From NCBI GenBank assembly GCA_910579465.1, contig CAJTUB010000006.1:148540-212539 (forward strand): 64,000 bases of DNA, in the 5' to 3' direction. Shown one piece after another: positions 25,336 through 33,732 of the stretch. Below the pieces are notes generated by a model. It searched no databases, was not told where the DNA came from, and was given only the letters and a program-made list of their open reading frames with translations. Each line of letters begins with the position of its first letter. The stretch's first letter is position 1. The translations under genes and the position numbers were made by a program. The stretch is from an uncultured Lachnospiraceae bacterium (GTDB taxonomy: Bacteria > Bacillota > Clostridia > Lachnospirales > Lachnospiraceae).

Positions 25336-25414
25336 ACAGGCACAAGGCTTCCTTTCTGTATCTTTCAACTGTTGTGCAGTATCAACAGAAGGGAGGGACC
25401 TTGTGCCTGTTTTA
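25336..25414. terminator. Long bidirectional terminator
   Basis: Perfect 12-bp arms ACAGGCACAAGG / CCTTGTGCCTGT (25336-25347, 25399-25410), extended inward by CTTCCTTTCTG with CAGAAGGGAGG through G-T pairs. TTTTATTT follows on the plus strand. It sits between convergent genes and probably serves both. Confidence 0.8.
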
Positions 25415-25441
25415 TTTAAAGTAATTATTCTGTTAAAATCC

Positions 25442-27112
25442 TTATTCCTTTACAGTAACTATCATCCGGCACCGCTTACCACTGCCGTCCTGCGCCTCTA
25501 CCGTAATAATGGCAGTTCCCGGCTGCAACGCCTCCAGCGTTCCTTCCTTCGATACCGACACAATGTACGGGCGGGAGGAAGAATAGCTTACTCTTTTATC
25601 GGTAGCCGTATACGGATAAATGACCGGGTCCAGGGAAGCACTGCGCCCTACCCGCAGGGTCATCTCTGTCTTCTCCAGCTCCAGCGTCTCTACATAAATC
25701 TGCTCTGTACAGTCCGCAATAATATAAGTCCCCGGCTGGAACATCTTAAACTCATACATTCCGTCCTTTAAGAACTCACCGTTCATCTCTGCCATAATGG
25801 TCTTCTTGTTCGGCGTATAGAACACGGAAAAGTTTTCCCTGTCGTAGCCGACCGGCACGGAAACCTTCATCGTCATCGGAAGATACTTATCCATCTCAGG
25901 GTCATCCGACATAACCTCAAATGCTATATACTTATCGGTCCTTACAATACGACGCACTGCCTTCTCTACAAGCTCATCCTCCACTTCCACAACCTGCAGC
26001 TGCTTCGGGTCGACCTTCCCGTTGAGCGCAATCTGAACCATTGCATAACGGTTCCCTTTTCGTATCAGCTTCTCGATACTGTTACTGTAATCAATGATTT
26101 CCGCCTCAACGCCGCGCACATTGATATAAGCAACCGCACTTCCGCAGAATACGGTAATCAGGTTATCCCCGATTTTATAAACAACCGAACTGGAAAGCGT
26201 AAAATTCGTCACCGTATCCTTGCTTCCGTCATTAAAGGTTGCCGTTACCTTAATATCCTCCGAAGCAATCGTCTTTCCGATTACCACCGGAAGCCCTTTA
26301 TATTCCGCGGTAATGCTCGCTACGGTCTTTGCCAGTCCCATAATCTTAACTTCCTGGGAGACTCCGCCGAAGCTGACGACTACCGTATTCTCTCCTTCTT
26401 TGCCGATTACGGTCGGCGTAAGCTCAAACGCCTTCGTCTGCTCTGTCGTATTATCGTTATAAAACACCGTTACATAAAAATCATCCCGTTTCGGTGCATT
26501 TCCCACAATCACCGGCCCGCCACTGTAAACGGCATAAATACTCCGCGGCTTCCGCTCCGCCGTTCCGGTAATTGAAAACTTTACTGACTTATCCTCGTAA
26601 AAAACCGTAAACTCATTCGGCCCGACCTTGCTTACCAGAGTGCCGCTCAGGATATAATCCGTTACCTTCTCATTCGTCCCGTCGCTGTAAAAAACATAAA
26701 CGAGTAAATCATCCCGGTTAAACTGCTCCCCGACGGTCACTGTTCCCTTTGTATAGGAAGCGGTCAGGTACTGGACCTTCTTTCCGTTTACATAAAACGT
26801 AGTGCTCACTCCGCCGCTCGTCAGGACAATCGGATTCCGCCCGGCCTGCGTCACCACATACGTCGAAAGCGCATAATCCTTTACCTTCTCATATGTCCCG
26901 TCTGTATACAGACCCATTACGGTCAGCTTTTTCAGGTCAATGGAGCGTCCTACCAGAACAGTATCTCCTGTATAAACCGCTGTCACGGACGCCAGCTGCT
27001 TCGGTGCTGCCTTTGCCGCTTCCGCTTCCCTGCCGTGAAAGCAAAACAGAACTGCTGCTGCCGCAAACAAAACTGCCAGAATCCCTAACCTTCTTTTTCC
27101 TGTATTTTTCAT
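25442..27112 (-). CDS. Secreted protein with four Ig-like repeats and a BIG2 domain
   Basis: Start at ATG 27112 (AAGGAGG 6 bp upstream) rather than GTG 27163; 556 aa. Signal peptide (LGILAVLFAAAAVLFCFHG). Four tandem ~75-residue repeats follow, each with VxAxYxG...VGxxxxxxDLxVxVxYxDGTxExVxDYxLS (examples: VTAVYTGDTVLVGRSIDLKK, ITAEYKGLPVVIGKTIAS). A distinct beta domain lies at ~365-470 and a C-terminal BIG2-like domain at ~480-556 (RVSYSSSRPYIVSVSKEG). Role: surface or wall-associated adhesive or scaffold protein. No sortase motif or wall-binding domain seen. Confidence 0.85.
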   Translation of the reverse strand: MKNTGKRRLGILAVLFAAAAVLFCFHGREAEAAKAAPKQLASVTAVYTGDTVLVGRSIDLKKLTVMGLYTDGTYEKVKDYALSTYVVTQAGRNPIVLTSGGVSTTFYVNGKKVQYLTASYTKGTVTVGEQFNRDDLLVYVFYSDGTNEKVTDYILSGTLVSKVGPNEFTVFYEDKSVKFSITGTAERKPRSIYAVYSGGPVIVGNAPKRDDFYVTVFYNDNTTEQTKAFELTPTVIGKEGENTVVVSFGGVSQEVKIMGLAKTVASITAEYKGLPVVIGKTIASEDIKVTATFNDGSKDTVTNFTLSSSVVYKIGDNLITVFCGSAVAYINVRGVEAEIIDYSNSIEKLIRKGNRYAMVQIALNGKVDPKQLQVVEVEDELVEKAVRRIVRTDKYIAFEVMSDDPEMDKYLPMTMKVSVPVGYDRENFSVFYTPNKKTIMAEMNGEFLKDGMYEFKMFQPGTYIIADCTEQIYVETLELEKTEMTLRVGRSASLDPVIYPYTATDKRVSYSSSRPYIVSVSKEGTLEALQPGTAIITVEAQDGSGKRCRMIVTVKE

Positions 27113-27202
27113 ACTGCACCTCCTTAATGGCAGACTCACCCATATGTAATATCGGCAGAACACGGAGAAAACTTAACCCCTGAAATCAAATATCGCACAA
27201 AT

Positions 27203-27236
27203 AAAAAAACTGCCGTGCGGTCGTCCCGCGCGGCAG
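27203..27236 (-). terminator. Intrinsic terminator, minus strand
   Basis: Arms CTGCCGCGCGG / CCGCACGGCAG (27236-27226, 27220-27210) then TTTTTTT at 27209-27203. It lies 214 bp after the SpoIIQ-like stop and 91 bp before the Ig-repeat start. Confidence 0.9.
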
Positions 27237-27400
27237 TCCATCTATGCTCAAGCAGTCGGCAAAACTTGTATCTTACCATGCTCGTGCAACATATTTCCCA
27301 GTAAAACATACCGACTGCATATTTTAACTTTGAAATATGTACCACACTGCCGACCTGAACGGGAGCAGCCGTATTACTGCTCCCTGCATACCTTTAACAT
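27203..27400 (-). ncRNA. Candidate structured RNA ahead of the Ig-repeat gene
   Basis: On the minus strand, after the SpoIIQ-like gene, three structured blocks follow in order. First, hairpin GGGAGCAG/CTGCTCCC (27384-27377, 27368-27361). Second, long-range stem GCAGTCGG/CCGACTGC (27318-27311, 27259-27252) enclosing ~50 nt with further complementarity. Third, an intrinsic terminator at 27236-27203. No reading frame fits. It may be a free small RNA or a leader of the Ig-repeat gene; I cannot match it to a known family from memory. Confidence 0.4.
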
Positions 27401-27449
27401 ATGGCGTCAATTTCTTTTTGTTCCTGTCCCAAATCATATGCCGGAAAAT

Positions 27450-28295
27450 TTAACGCAGATACAGCATCGGATTTACTGCCACGTCATTTTCCAGTACCTG
27501 GAGGTAAAGACCGCTGCCGTCTTCAAGGAAGTATCTCGTAGGCTCTGCAACCGTAGCAAATACGGTTCCCGCATTCACGAAATCTCCTTCCTTTACAGTC
27601 ACATTGGAAAGCATTCCGTATACAATCTCATGGTCTGCCGACACCTGCATCGTAACCGTAGTTCCCGTTTTCAGCTCCTCGCTGACTGCAGTTACCACGC
27701 CGTCTGCCGCAGCGCTGACATGGGCGCCTACCTCTCCGCCAAGCAGGACATAGTTACTGGTACGGTAGGAATCCAGTGTCTTGTGGTAAATCGCATGGTC
27801 CGGGCTGAACGCAATCAGTGCATCCCCGGTAATCGGCCACATCATCCCTGTTTCCGCGGAGAAATTCAGCCCCTTGATGACACCGTCCGGATTATTTACC
27901 GGCGTATCGCCCTCGTCCGGCTCCTGTGTCCCGCCTACCTGTAAACCTCCCTGTCCGGGCGGCGTCGGCTGTCCTGTCTGTCCCTGCGGCTTGTTATCCT
28001 TTCCCGGATTTTCCTGACCCGTTCCGGAAGTCTGTCCGCTCACAGGCGGAGCCGTCGGAGCCGTTGTCGGCACAGTCACCGGCTTGTTATCACCCTCTAA
28101 CGATGCCGTAACCGTCGGCGTCGGCAGTCCCGGCGTCGGTGTCGAATTCAAATCAATCTTTTCCGGCGGCTTATTCTCTTTCGGCCGCAGCATTCCCACT
28201 GCAAGCGCTGACAGCGCAATCAGCATAACTGCGCCAAAGGTTGCAACGAGATACATTCCTTTCCTTTTCGTTGTGTCTTCTGTCTTTTTCATCAT
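27450..28295 (-). CDS. SpoIIQ-like degenerate M23 peptidase-fold protein
   Basis: 281 aa from ATG 28295; an upstream GTG at 28316 has no RBS, and ATG 28292 is also possible. One N-terminal membrane helix (LVATFGAVMLIALSALAVGM), a long Pro/Thr/Gly-rich linker (residues 50-140), then an M23-like lysostaphin fold (VGAHVSAAADGVVTAV, VKEGDFVNAGTVFATVA, LYLQVLENDVAVNPMLYL). The zinc ligands of active M23 enzymes (H-x3-D and H-x-H) are absent: the usual LHFEV is LYLQV. Catalytically dead homologues such as SpoIIQ act in the forespore-mother-cell channel, a plausible role here. Confidence 0.8.
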   Translation of the reverse strand: MMKKTEDTTKRKGMYLVATFGAVMLIALSALAVGMLRPKENKPPEKIDLNSTPTPGLPTPTVTASLEGDNKPVTVPTTAPTAPPVSGQTSGTGQENPGKDNKPQGQTGQPTPPGQGGLQVGGTQEPDEGDTPVNNPDGVIKGLNFSAETGMMWPITGDALIAFSPDHAIYHKTLDSYRTSNYVLLGGEVGAHVSAAADGVVTAVSEELKTGTTVTMQVSADHEIVYGMLSNVTVKEGDFVNAGTVFATVAEPTRYFLEDGSGLYLQVLENDVAVNPMLYLR

Positions 28296-28316
28296 GTCTT
28301 CCACGCCTTTCTTCAC

Positions 28317-28589
28317 AAAATAAGCGCCGGCAATCCTTCATCGCCCCGCAACTTCTTTCTCACCCGGGTTTCCACCTTTAAATCCAGGCTATCTTCGCAA
28401 GTATAGTTTCACCGCATTGATGCAAATTATACAAAAAGGCTGTAAAAAACATCTACGCAAGGTAATGCACCGCTTTGATTGCTTCCCTGAAAGCCTTGAA
28501 GTCGTATTGTGGTACTGGTCTTTAGATGTTGATTTACATTTCTTATAGCGTTAAGATTTTATGTAGAAAGCCGTCAACAGAAAATGCCG
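28317..28589. other. Divergent intergenic region, nothing recognised
   Basis: Between the SpoIIQ-like gene and the MerR promoter. The right two thirds become AT-rich, marking the change in composition that continues through the MerR/hydrolase pair. No repeat or RNA motif seen. Confidence 0.5.
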
Positions 28590-28620
28590 TTGACTTTACC
28601 CTTACGGCAAAGTATATACT
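28590..28620 (+). promoter_or_regulatory. MerR-type promoter/operator (19-bp spacer)
   Basis: TTGACT (28590-28595), 19-bp spacer, TATACT (28615-28620). The spacer holds a dyad of form CTTTxCCxTxAxGGxAAAG. Over-long spacers with a centred dyad are the signature of MerR-regulated promoters, so the MerR gene probably controls itself and the following hydrolase. Confidence 0.7.
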
Positions 28621-28647
28621 TCAAGAAAGAAAAGGAGGTGATTTTCA

Positions 28648-29481
28648 GTGTTATCTATTGGTGAATTTTCAAATATATGCAAGGTATCAACAAAGACGCT
28701 TCGCTATTATGCCGAAATAGGTTTACTTGAGCCGAGCGAGGTCAACCCCGAAAATGGCTATCGCTATTATGCTATTGAGCAGCTTGAAAAAATGCTATTT
28801 ATCAATCGGTTAAAAGCGTATTCATTTTCTTTGGAGGAGATTAAGGCGGCATTGCATTCAGAAGAAGCAGAGAACGATAACCTATACATGGCATTTATTC
28901 AAAAGAGAAAAGAAATAGAAAAAAAGGTGCACAGCTTCAATCATATTTTAGCGCAGCTGGAAAATGATATCGCTACGATTCAGCAGGGAAAATCCGTTAT
29001 GTCATATATGGAAGATATTGATGTCCACCTTGTAGATGTGCCGCAGATGTACCTTTTATCTATTAGAAAGAATGTGCAGGTAAATGACTATCCCGCTGAA
29101 TACAGCAAGTGTTACGGAAAACTGTTCAAAAGAATAGCAGTCGATAAACTGACAATGTGTGGGAATCCGATGGTGCTTTTTCATAGTGCGGAATATTCTC
29201 TTTCTGGCTTAGATACAGAGTTTGCTATCCCCATACAGGAATATGTCACAGGCACAAGAGATTTTTGCCCCGGATTATGCTTAAAAACTGTTGTACGAGG
29301 AGCATACTCTGAACTTTCCCCGGTTTATGCCAAACAAATAGAATGGGCGGAAAAAGAAGGGTATCAAAATACAACTGCCCTATTTGAAATCTATGTGACA
29401 GACCCGTCACAGATTGCAGATGCAAAAGATAATATAACCGAAGTTTATTATCCTGTTAAAAAGATACTATCCAGGAATTAA
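28648..29481 (+). CDS. MerR-family regulator with GyrI-like ligand domain
   Basis: 277 aa from GTG 28648 (AAAGGAGG 9 bp upstream). N-terminal winged helix: IGEFSNICKVSTKTLRYYAE, then the second wing and coiled dimerisation helix to ~120. Residues 125-277 form a GyrI-like/AraC-effector-binding domain (VDVPQMYLLSIRKNVQVNDY, CLKTVVRGAYSELSPVY). Like BmrR, it probably binds a hydrophobic drug-like ligand and twists the 19-bp-spaced promoter upstream. Confidence 0.88.
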   Translation: MLSIGEFSNICKVSTKTLRYYAEIGLLEPSEVNPENGYRYYAIEQLEKMLFINRLKAYSFSLEEIKAALHSEEAENDNLYMAFIQKRKEIEKKVHSFNHILAQLENDIATIQQGKSVMSYMEDIDVHLVDVPQMYLLSIRKNVQVNDYPAEYSKCYGKLFKRIAVDKLTMCGNPMVLFHSAEYSLSGLDTEFAIPIQEYVTGTRDFCPGLCLKTVVRGAYSELSPVYAKQIEWAEKEGYQNTTALFEIYVTDPSQIADAKDNITEVYYPVKKILSRN

Positions 29482-29603
29482 ACGGAAACTACACTTTGTA
29501 GGGAAAACAAAAGGTTTGAAGCAAAAACACAGGACTGATTAGCAAGGCGGCAAATCAGAATTTGTAGAGGAAGATTTATAATAAAATTGGATAAGGAGTA
29601 AAA

Positions 29604-30599
29604 ATGATAAATTTATCAGAATTTCACAGTTATGTTGCAAATAACCAGTCGAATATCTGTCAAGTGACAGTAATTCAAAACGGTAAGGAAATTATTAACG
29701 ATATATGGAATGGCTACAAAGCAGATGATACCGTACATACGATGTCTGTTACGAAAAGCATTGTTTCTTTATTGATTGGCATTGCCATTGAACAAGGATT
29801 GATTGGCAGCGTAGACAATTATGTGTTAGATTATTTTCCCGATTACAAAATCAAACGGGGAGAAAAGACAATTCAAAAAGTCACACTGAAAAATCTTCTG
29901 ACAATGACCGCACCCTATAAGTATAAATCAGAGCCTTGGTCAAGAATATGCGTACAGGAGGATTGGAGCATTGCCGCTTTGGATTTTTTGGGCGGCAGGC
30001 GCGGCATGACGGGAGAATTTCAATACTCTACCCTGGGTATTCATATTCTTACAGGTATTATTGCAACGGTAAGCAAAATGACAACGGTAGCTTTTGCAAA
30101 TAAGTATCTCTTTGAGCCGTTGACGATTGCACCACGAAAAATATATATTGCTCCCGATGCCAAAGCACACAAGGCTTTCACAGTAGGAAAGGCCCCTAAA
30201 GGAAACCTATGGTTTTCAGACGATAAGGGAGTCGGGGCTGCCGGATATGGTCTTTGTTTGTCTGCTGATGAAATGTCAAAGATAGGATTGCTCTGTCTGA
30301 AGAAGGGTGTTTTTAATAACAAGCGTATTGTTTCTGAAAAATGGCTTGAAGAAAGTACCGCAGTCAGACTGCGTTGCGGCAAAAAGTTTCGTGATATGAA
30401 GTATGGTTATTTGTGGTGGATTATTGATGAAAATGAGGGAAGTTATGCGGCTATCGGCAATAGTGGAAATGTTATTTATATCAATCCCAAAAAGGAATTG
30501 GTAGTAGCGGTTTCCGGCTATTTCAAACCAACAGTATTTGACCGAATTGATTTTATCAAAGAACAAATAGAGGAAAAAATTGAAGCTATGGGAAGCTAA
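29604..30599 (+). CDS. Beta-lactamase-family serine hydrolase (class C-like)
   Basis: 331 aa, RBS ATAAGGAG. Catalytic S-x-x-K at Ser48-Lys51 (TMSVTKSIVS), Tyr motif FQYSTLGIHIL, and a C-terminal strand GNSGNVIYINP in place of KTG. No signal peptide, so it is cytoplasmic. Family members are esterases or peptidases more often than true beta-lactamases. AT-rich like the preceding MerR gene, 122 bp away, and probably its target; a detoxifying esterase is a reasonable guess. Confidence 0.8.
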   Translation: MINLSEFHSYVANNQSNICQVTVIQNGKEIINDIWNGYKADDTVHTMSVTKSIVSLLIGIAIEQGLIGSVDNYVLDYFPDYKIKRGEKTIQKVTLKNLLTMTAPYKYKSEPWSRICVQEDWSIAALDFLGGRRGMTGEFQYSTLGIHILTGIIATVSKMTTVAFANKYLFEPLTIAPRKIYIAPDAKAHKAFTVGKAPKGNLWFSDDKGVGAAGYGLCLSADEMSKIGLLCLKKGVFNNKRIVSEKWLEESTAVRLRCGKKFRDMKYGYLWWIIDENEGSYAAIGNSGNVIYINPKKELVVAVSGYFKPTVFDRIDFIKEQIEEKIEAMGS

Positions 30600-30725
30600 A
30601 AAAGTAAACGAAAACGAACCATCTGCCGCACGACGGCAAAAGGAAAAAAGTCGTCGTACAGCAGAGGTCTTTTCGCACGTCTATTCATTTTTATGTAGGT
30701 ACGCAATTCCCAAAAAGGAGTATTT

Positions 30726-32813
30726 TTACAGGGAAAGCACCTGATACAGCAGCACTGCCACAAGCCAGGCAATCACAAGCTGTGCCAGCACCGCAGCCGC
30801 GGTCAGCTTCCGCGACTTTAATTCGCGCCGCATTACGCCGATGGTCGCCACGCACGGCGTATACAAAAGGCAGAATGCCATAAACGCGTATGCGTTTGCC
30901 GCACCAAAGCCGCAGGCTGCCAGAGAGCCAGCAAAGGAAGCCATGCCTGCCGCCGAATTGATATTGGAAATTCCGAACAAGACGCTGCAGCTCGATACGA
31001 CTACCTCCTTTGCCGCCAATCCGGAAATCAGCGCCAGCACAAGCTGCCAGATTCCGAAGCCCGCCGGTGCAAACACAGGCGCAAGAAGCTTTCCGAGCAT
31101 TGCGCCGAAGCTTTCACTCATTTCTGTCGTAAAGCCGCCTGCCCCGAAATGAAGCAGCATCCAGATCAGGACGGATGCAAGAAAAATCGTAGTTCCTGCC
31201 TTCGTAAGATAATCCTTTACCTTTTCCCATACATAAATCGCAATCGTCCTGGCATTCGGCGTCTTATACTCCGGCAGCTCGATTAGCAGTGCATAGCTCT
31301 GTTCCTTTTTGCCCTGCAGCTTCCCGAGCACAAACGCAGTGGCAACCGCCACAAGCAGCCCAAGCAGATACAGGGAAAACGCAACCACCATCGCCGGAAT
31401 CCTCCCGGCAGGTCCGTCCACGGCAAGGACCGCGTTCCTCCCGAAAAAGAGCTGTGAAAACAGGACGTAAATCGGAAGCCTTGCACTGCAAGACATAAAC
31501 GGCGTTACTAAAATTGCCCGTCTGCGGTCCGCTTCGTTTTCCAGTGTCCGGGATGCCATAATCGCAGGCACCGTACAGCCAAAGCCCAGAATCATCGGAA
31601 TAAACGCACGCCCGGAAAGACCAAGCTTTCCCATCAGGTCATCCATGACATAGGCAACCCGCGCCATATAGCCGCTGTCCTCTAAAAAAGCGAGCGCCAG
31701 GAACAGGATAAAAATATTCGGAAGGAAGGTCAGGATGCCGCCGACCCCCGCAATTACACCGTCAACCACCAACGAGTGTACCGCGGGCACTACCCCGGCA
31801 CGTTCGAGCACACCGCTCACGGCCCCGGTGAACGCGGCAAGCACCTCCTCCAGACCGCCCGCCAGAAAGTCCCCTACGGCAAAGGTCAGGAAAAAGACCA
31901 TTGCCATAATGCACAAAAACATCGGGATTCCGAAAATACGGTGGATAAGCAGTGCATCTGCCTTATCCGTAAGAGCAGCCTTCTTTTCTTTATGTACAAG
32001 ACATTCTTCAATGATTTCTTCAATAAAATCATACTTCTGGCAGATAATGTCGTCCTCATAGCTGCGGGTTACAATATCAGAAAGATCCACCGCCATCTGT
32101 CTTGTAATCTCCTCATCCTTCTCTAACAGCTTAATCGCATACCAGCGGTAATTCGGAAGCTCCTTTCCACTCTGCTTCAGCCGCTGGATAATGCGGTCGA
32201 TTTTATCCTCTATCTCATCCGAGTATACGACCGCATATTCCTCATGGTGCTTATGGGCGTGGCGGCTTTTTGCCTCCTGCTCCTCATGGTGGTGCTCGAT
32301 TACACCGACCCTCTTTTCCTTATGGTGTGCGACAGCATGCATTAAAATATCAAGCCCTGTCCGCTTTCTTGCAGAAACGGGAATCACCGGAATACCAAGC
32401 ATTTCCGGCAGACGGTGCAGGTCGATTTCCATGCCCCGCTCCTCCACGATATCCATCATATTCAGTGCCAGCACCACAGGCTTTCCCAGCTCGATAATCT
32501 GTAACGTCAGATAGAGGTTCCGTTCCAGTGCCGAGGCGTCTGCCACATCAATAATAACGTCCACATCATCCCCCAGAATAAACTGCCTCGACAGCTTTTC
32601 CTCTAATGTATAGGAGGTCAGGCTGTAGATTCCCGGCAAATCCACTACCTTAAAGCAATGCTTATGATAGCGCATGGCGCCCTCTTTTTTCTCCACCGTC
32701 ACCCCTGGCCAGTTTGCCACCTTCAGATTGGCTCCCGTATAGGCGTTAAATAAGGTCGTCTTTCCGCAGTTCGGATTTCCGATAAAGGCAACGCAAAGCT
32801 CTTCCTTGTCCAC
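30726..32813 (-). CDS. feoB: Ferrous iron transport protein B
   Basis: 695 aa from GTG 32813, overlapping the feoA stop by one base. N-terminal G domain: G1 GNPNCGKTTLFN, G2 region VTVEKKEGA, G3 DLPGIYS, G4 NMMD. After ~residue 165 comes a His/Glu-rich insert (EHHHEEQEAKSRHAHKHHEE) that may bind metal. The C-terminal half has two Gate domains and about eight to ten membrane helices (VVSSCSVLFGISN, FIPMILGFGCTVPAI). Function: GTP-driven Fe(II) uptake across the cytoplasmic membrane, assisted by FeoA. Confidence 0.95.
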   Translation of the reverse strand: MDKEELCVAFIGNPNCGKTTLFNAYTGANLKVANWPGVTVEKKEGAMRYHKHCFKVVDLPGIYSLTSYTLEEKLSRQFILGDDVDVIIDVADASALERNLYLTLQIIELGKPVVLALNMMDIVEERGMEIDLHRLPEMLGIPVIPVSARKRTGLDILMHAVAHHKEKRVGVIEHHHEEQEAKSRHAHKHHEEYAVVYSDEIEDKIDRIIQRLKQSGKELPNYRWYAIKLLEKDEEITRQMAVDLSDIVTRSYEDDIICQKYDFIEEIIEECLVHKEKKAALTDKADALLIHRIFGIPMFLCIMAMVFFLTFAVGDFLAGGLEEVLAAFTGAVSGVLERAGVVPAVHSLVVDGVIAGVGGILTFLPNIFILFLALAFLEDSGYMARVAYVMDDLMGKLGLSGRAFIPMILGFGCTVPAIMASRTLENEADRRRAILVTPFMSCSARLPIYVLFSQLFFGRNAVLAVDGPAGRIPAMVVAFSLYLLGLLVAVATAFVLGKLQGKKEQSYALLIELPEYKTPNARTIAIYVWEKVKDYLTKAGTTIFLASVLIWMLLHFGAGGFTTEMSESFGAMLGKLLAPVFAPAGFGIWQLVLALISGLAAKEVVVSSCSVLFGISNINSAAGMASFAGSLAACGFGAANAYAFMAFCLLYTPCVATIGVMRRELKSRKLTAAAVLAQLVIAWLVAVLLYQVLSL

Positions 32814-33037
32814 TATTCCTCACCTCCTACCAGAATTGCCTCCGTAATCCGGTTCCCTAAGGCAAGCCTTGTCCCTCTGACTGATACAATCATGGAGCCG
32901 GACTTCTTCCTGTTCAGTATCTTTACCCTTGTTCCGTTTGTCATGCCAAGCGCCTTTAAGCGCATCATCGTTGCCGACGGAAGCTCCATCTGCTTTACCG
33001 TAACTATTCCGCCGGTTTTCGTTTCATTTAATTTCAT
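32813..33037 (-). CDS. feoA: Ferrous iron transport protein A
   Basis: 74 aa from ATG 33037 with GGAGG upstream; longer frames lack an RBS. SH3-like FeoA fold: MMRLKALGMTNGTRVKILNR, GSMIVSVRGTRLALG. Small cytosolic partner of FeoB. Its start overlaps the queH stop by 14 bp, and its stop TAG overlaps the FeoB GTG. Confidence 0.93.
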   Translation of the reverse strand: MKLNETKTGGIVTVKQMELPSATMMRLKALGMTNGTRVKILNRKKSGSMIVSVRGTRLALGNRITEAILVGGEE

Positions 33038-33695
33038 GCATTCCGTCCTCCTGTTCCGCCTGCCGTTTCCGCTGCTCCTCCTTTGAAAAGACACAGCCGC
33101 AGTAATTCTGCCGGTAAAGGTGATACTGCGCCGACAGCTCCACAGAGCGCCGGTAGCCGTTTCTCTTTTTAAAATCAGAATACAGATACGAAACCTGATA
33201 TTCCTCCGATAATGCCCTGCCAATTGCATTCAGCTTTTCCGCATTTTTTAACGGGCTGATGGAAAGCGTCGTCGTAAAAAACGCAAAGCCAAGCCTCGCA
33301 GCCGTTTCTGCTGCCTCACGCAGCCGCAGCTCATAGCAGACCGTACAGCGCTCCCCTCCCTCGGGACAGTCCTCCCGTCCCGCTACCACGCGGTAAAAAC
33401 GCTCCGGCTCATAGGCTCCTTCCAGAAACGAAACCGGGTGCTTTACAGGCAGCTCTGCAATCAGACGCTTCTGCTCCGCCACGCGCGCCTCGTATTCGGA
33501 TGCCGGAGAAATATTCGGATTATAATACAATACGGTAATTTCAAAATATTCCGAGAGGTATTCGAGCACATAGCTGCTGCACGGTGCACAGCAGCTGTGC
33601 AGCAAAAGGCTGGGAACCCTTCCCTCCTTCTGCTGCGCTGCAAGGATTTCCTCCAGCTTCTTCTGATAATTGACCTTCTGCCCTGTCTGTGTCAT
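33024..33695 (-). CDS. queH: Epoxyqueuosine reductase QueH
   Basis: 223 aa. Adjacent cysteines in LLLHSCCAPCSSYVLEYL, C-x2-C in GGERCTVCYELRL, and late YCGC (QNYCGCVFS) match the QueH (DUF208) iron-binding cysteines. Reaction: reduces epoxyqueuosine to queuosine in tRNA as the last step of Q synthesis, replacing QueG. Lies between hisC and feoA and may share transcription with feoAB, which would fit an iron-dependent enzyme (inference). Confidence 0.9.
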   Translation of the reverse strand: MTQTGQKVNYQKKLEEILAAQQKEGRVPSLLLHSCCAPCSSYVLEYLSEYFEITVLYYNPNISPASEYEARVAEQKRLIAELPVKHPVSFLEGAYEPERFYRVVAGREDCPEGGERCTVCYELRLREAAETAARLGFAFFTTTLSISPLKNAEKLNAIGRALSEEYQVSYLYSDFKKRNGYRRSVELSAQYHLYRQNYCGCVFSKEEQRKRQAEQEDGMHEIK

Positions 33696-33732
33696 ATTCT
33701 TTCCTTTTCCTTCTGCCTGCCGCTTCTATTTG

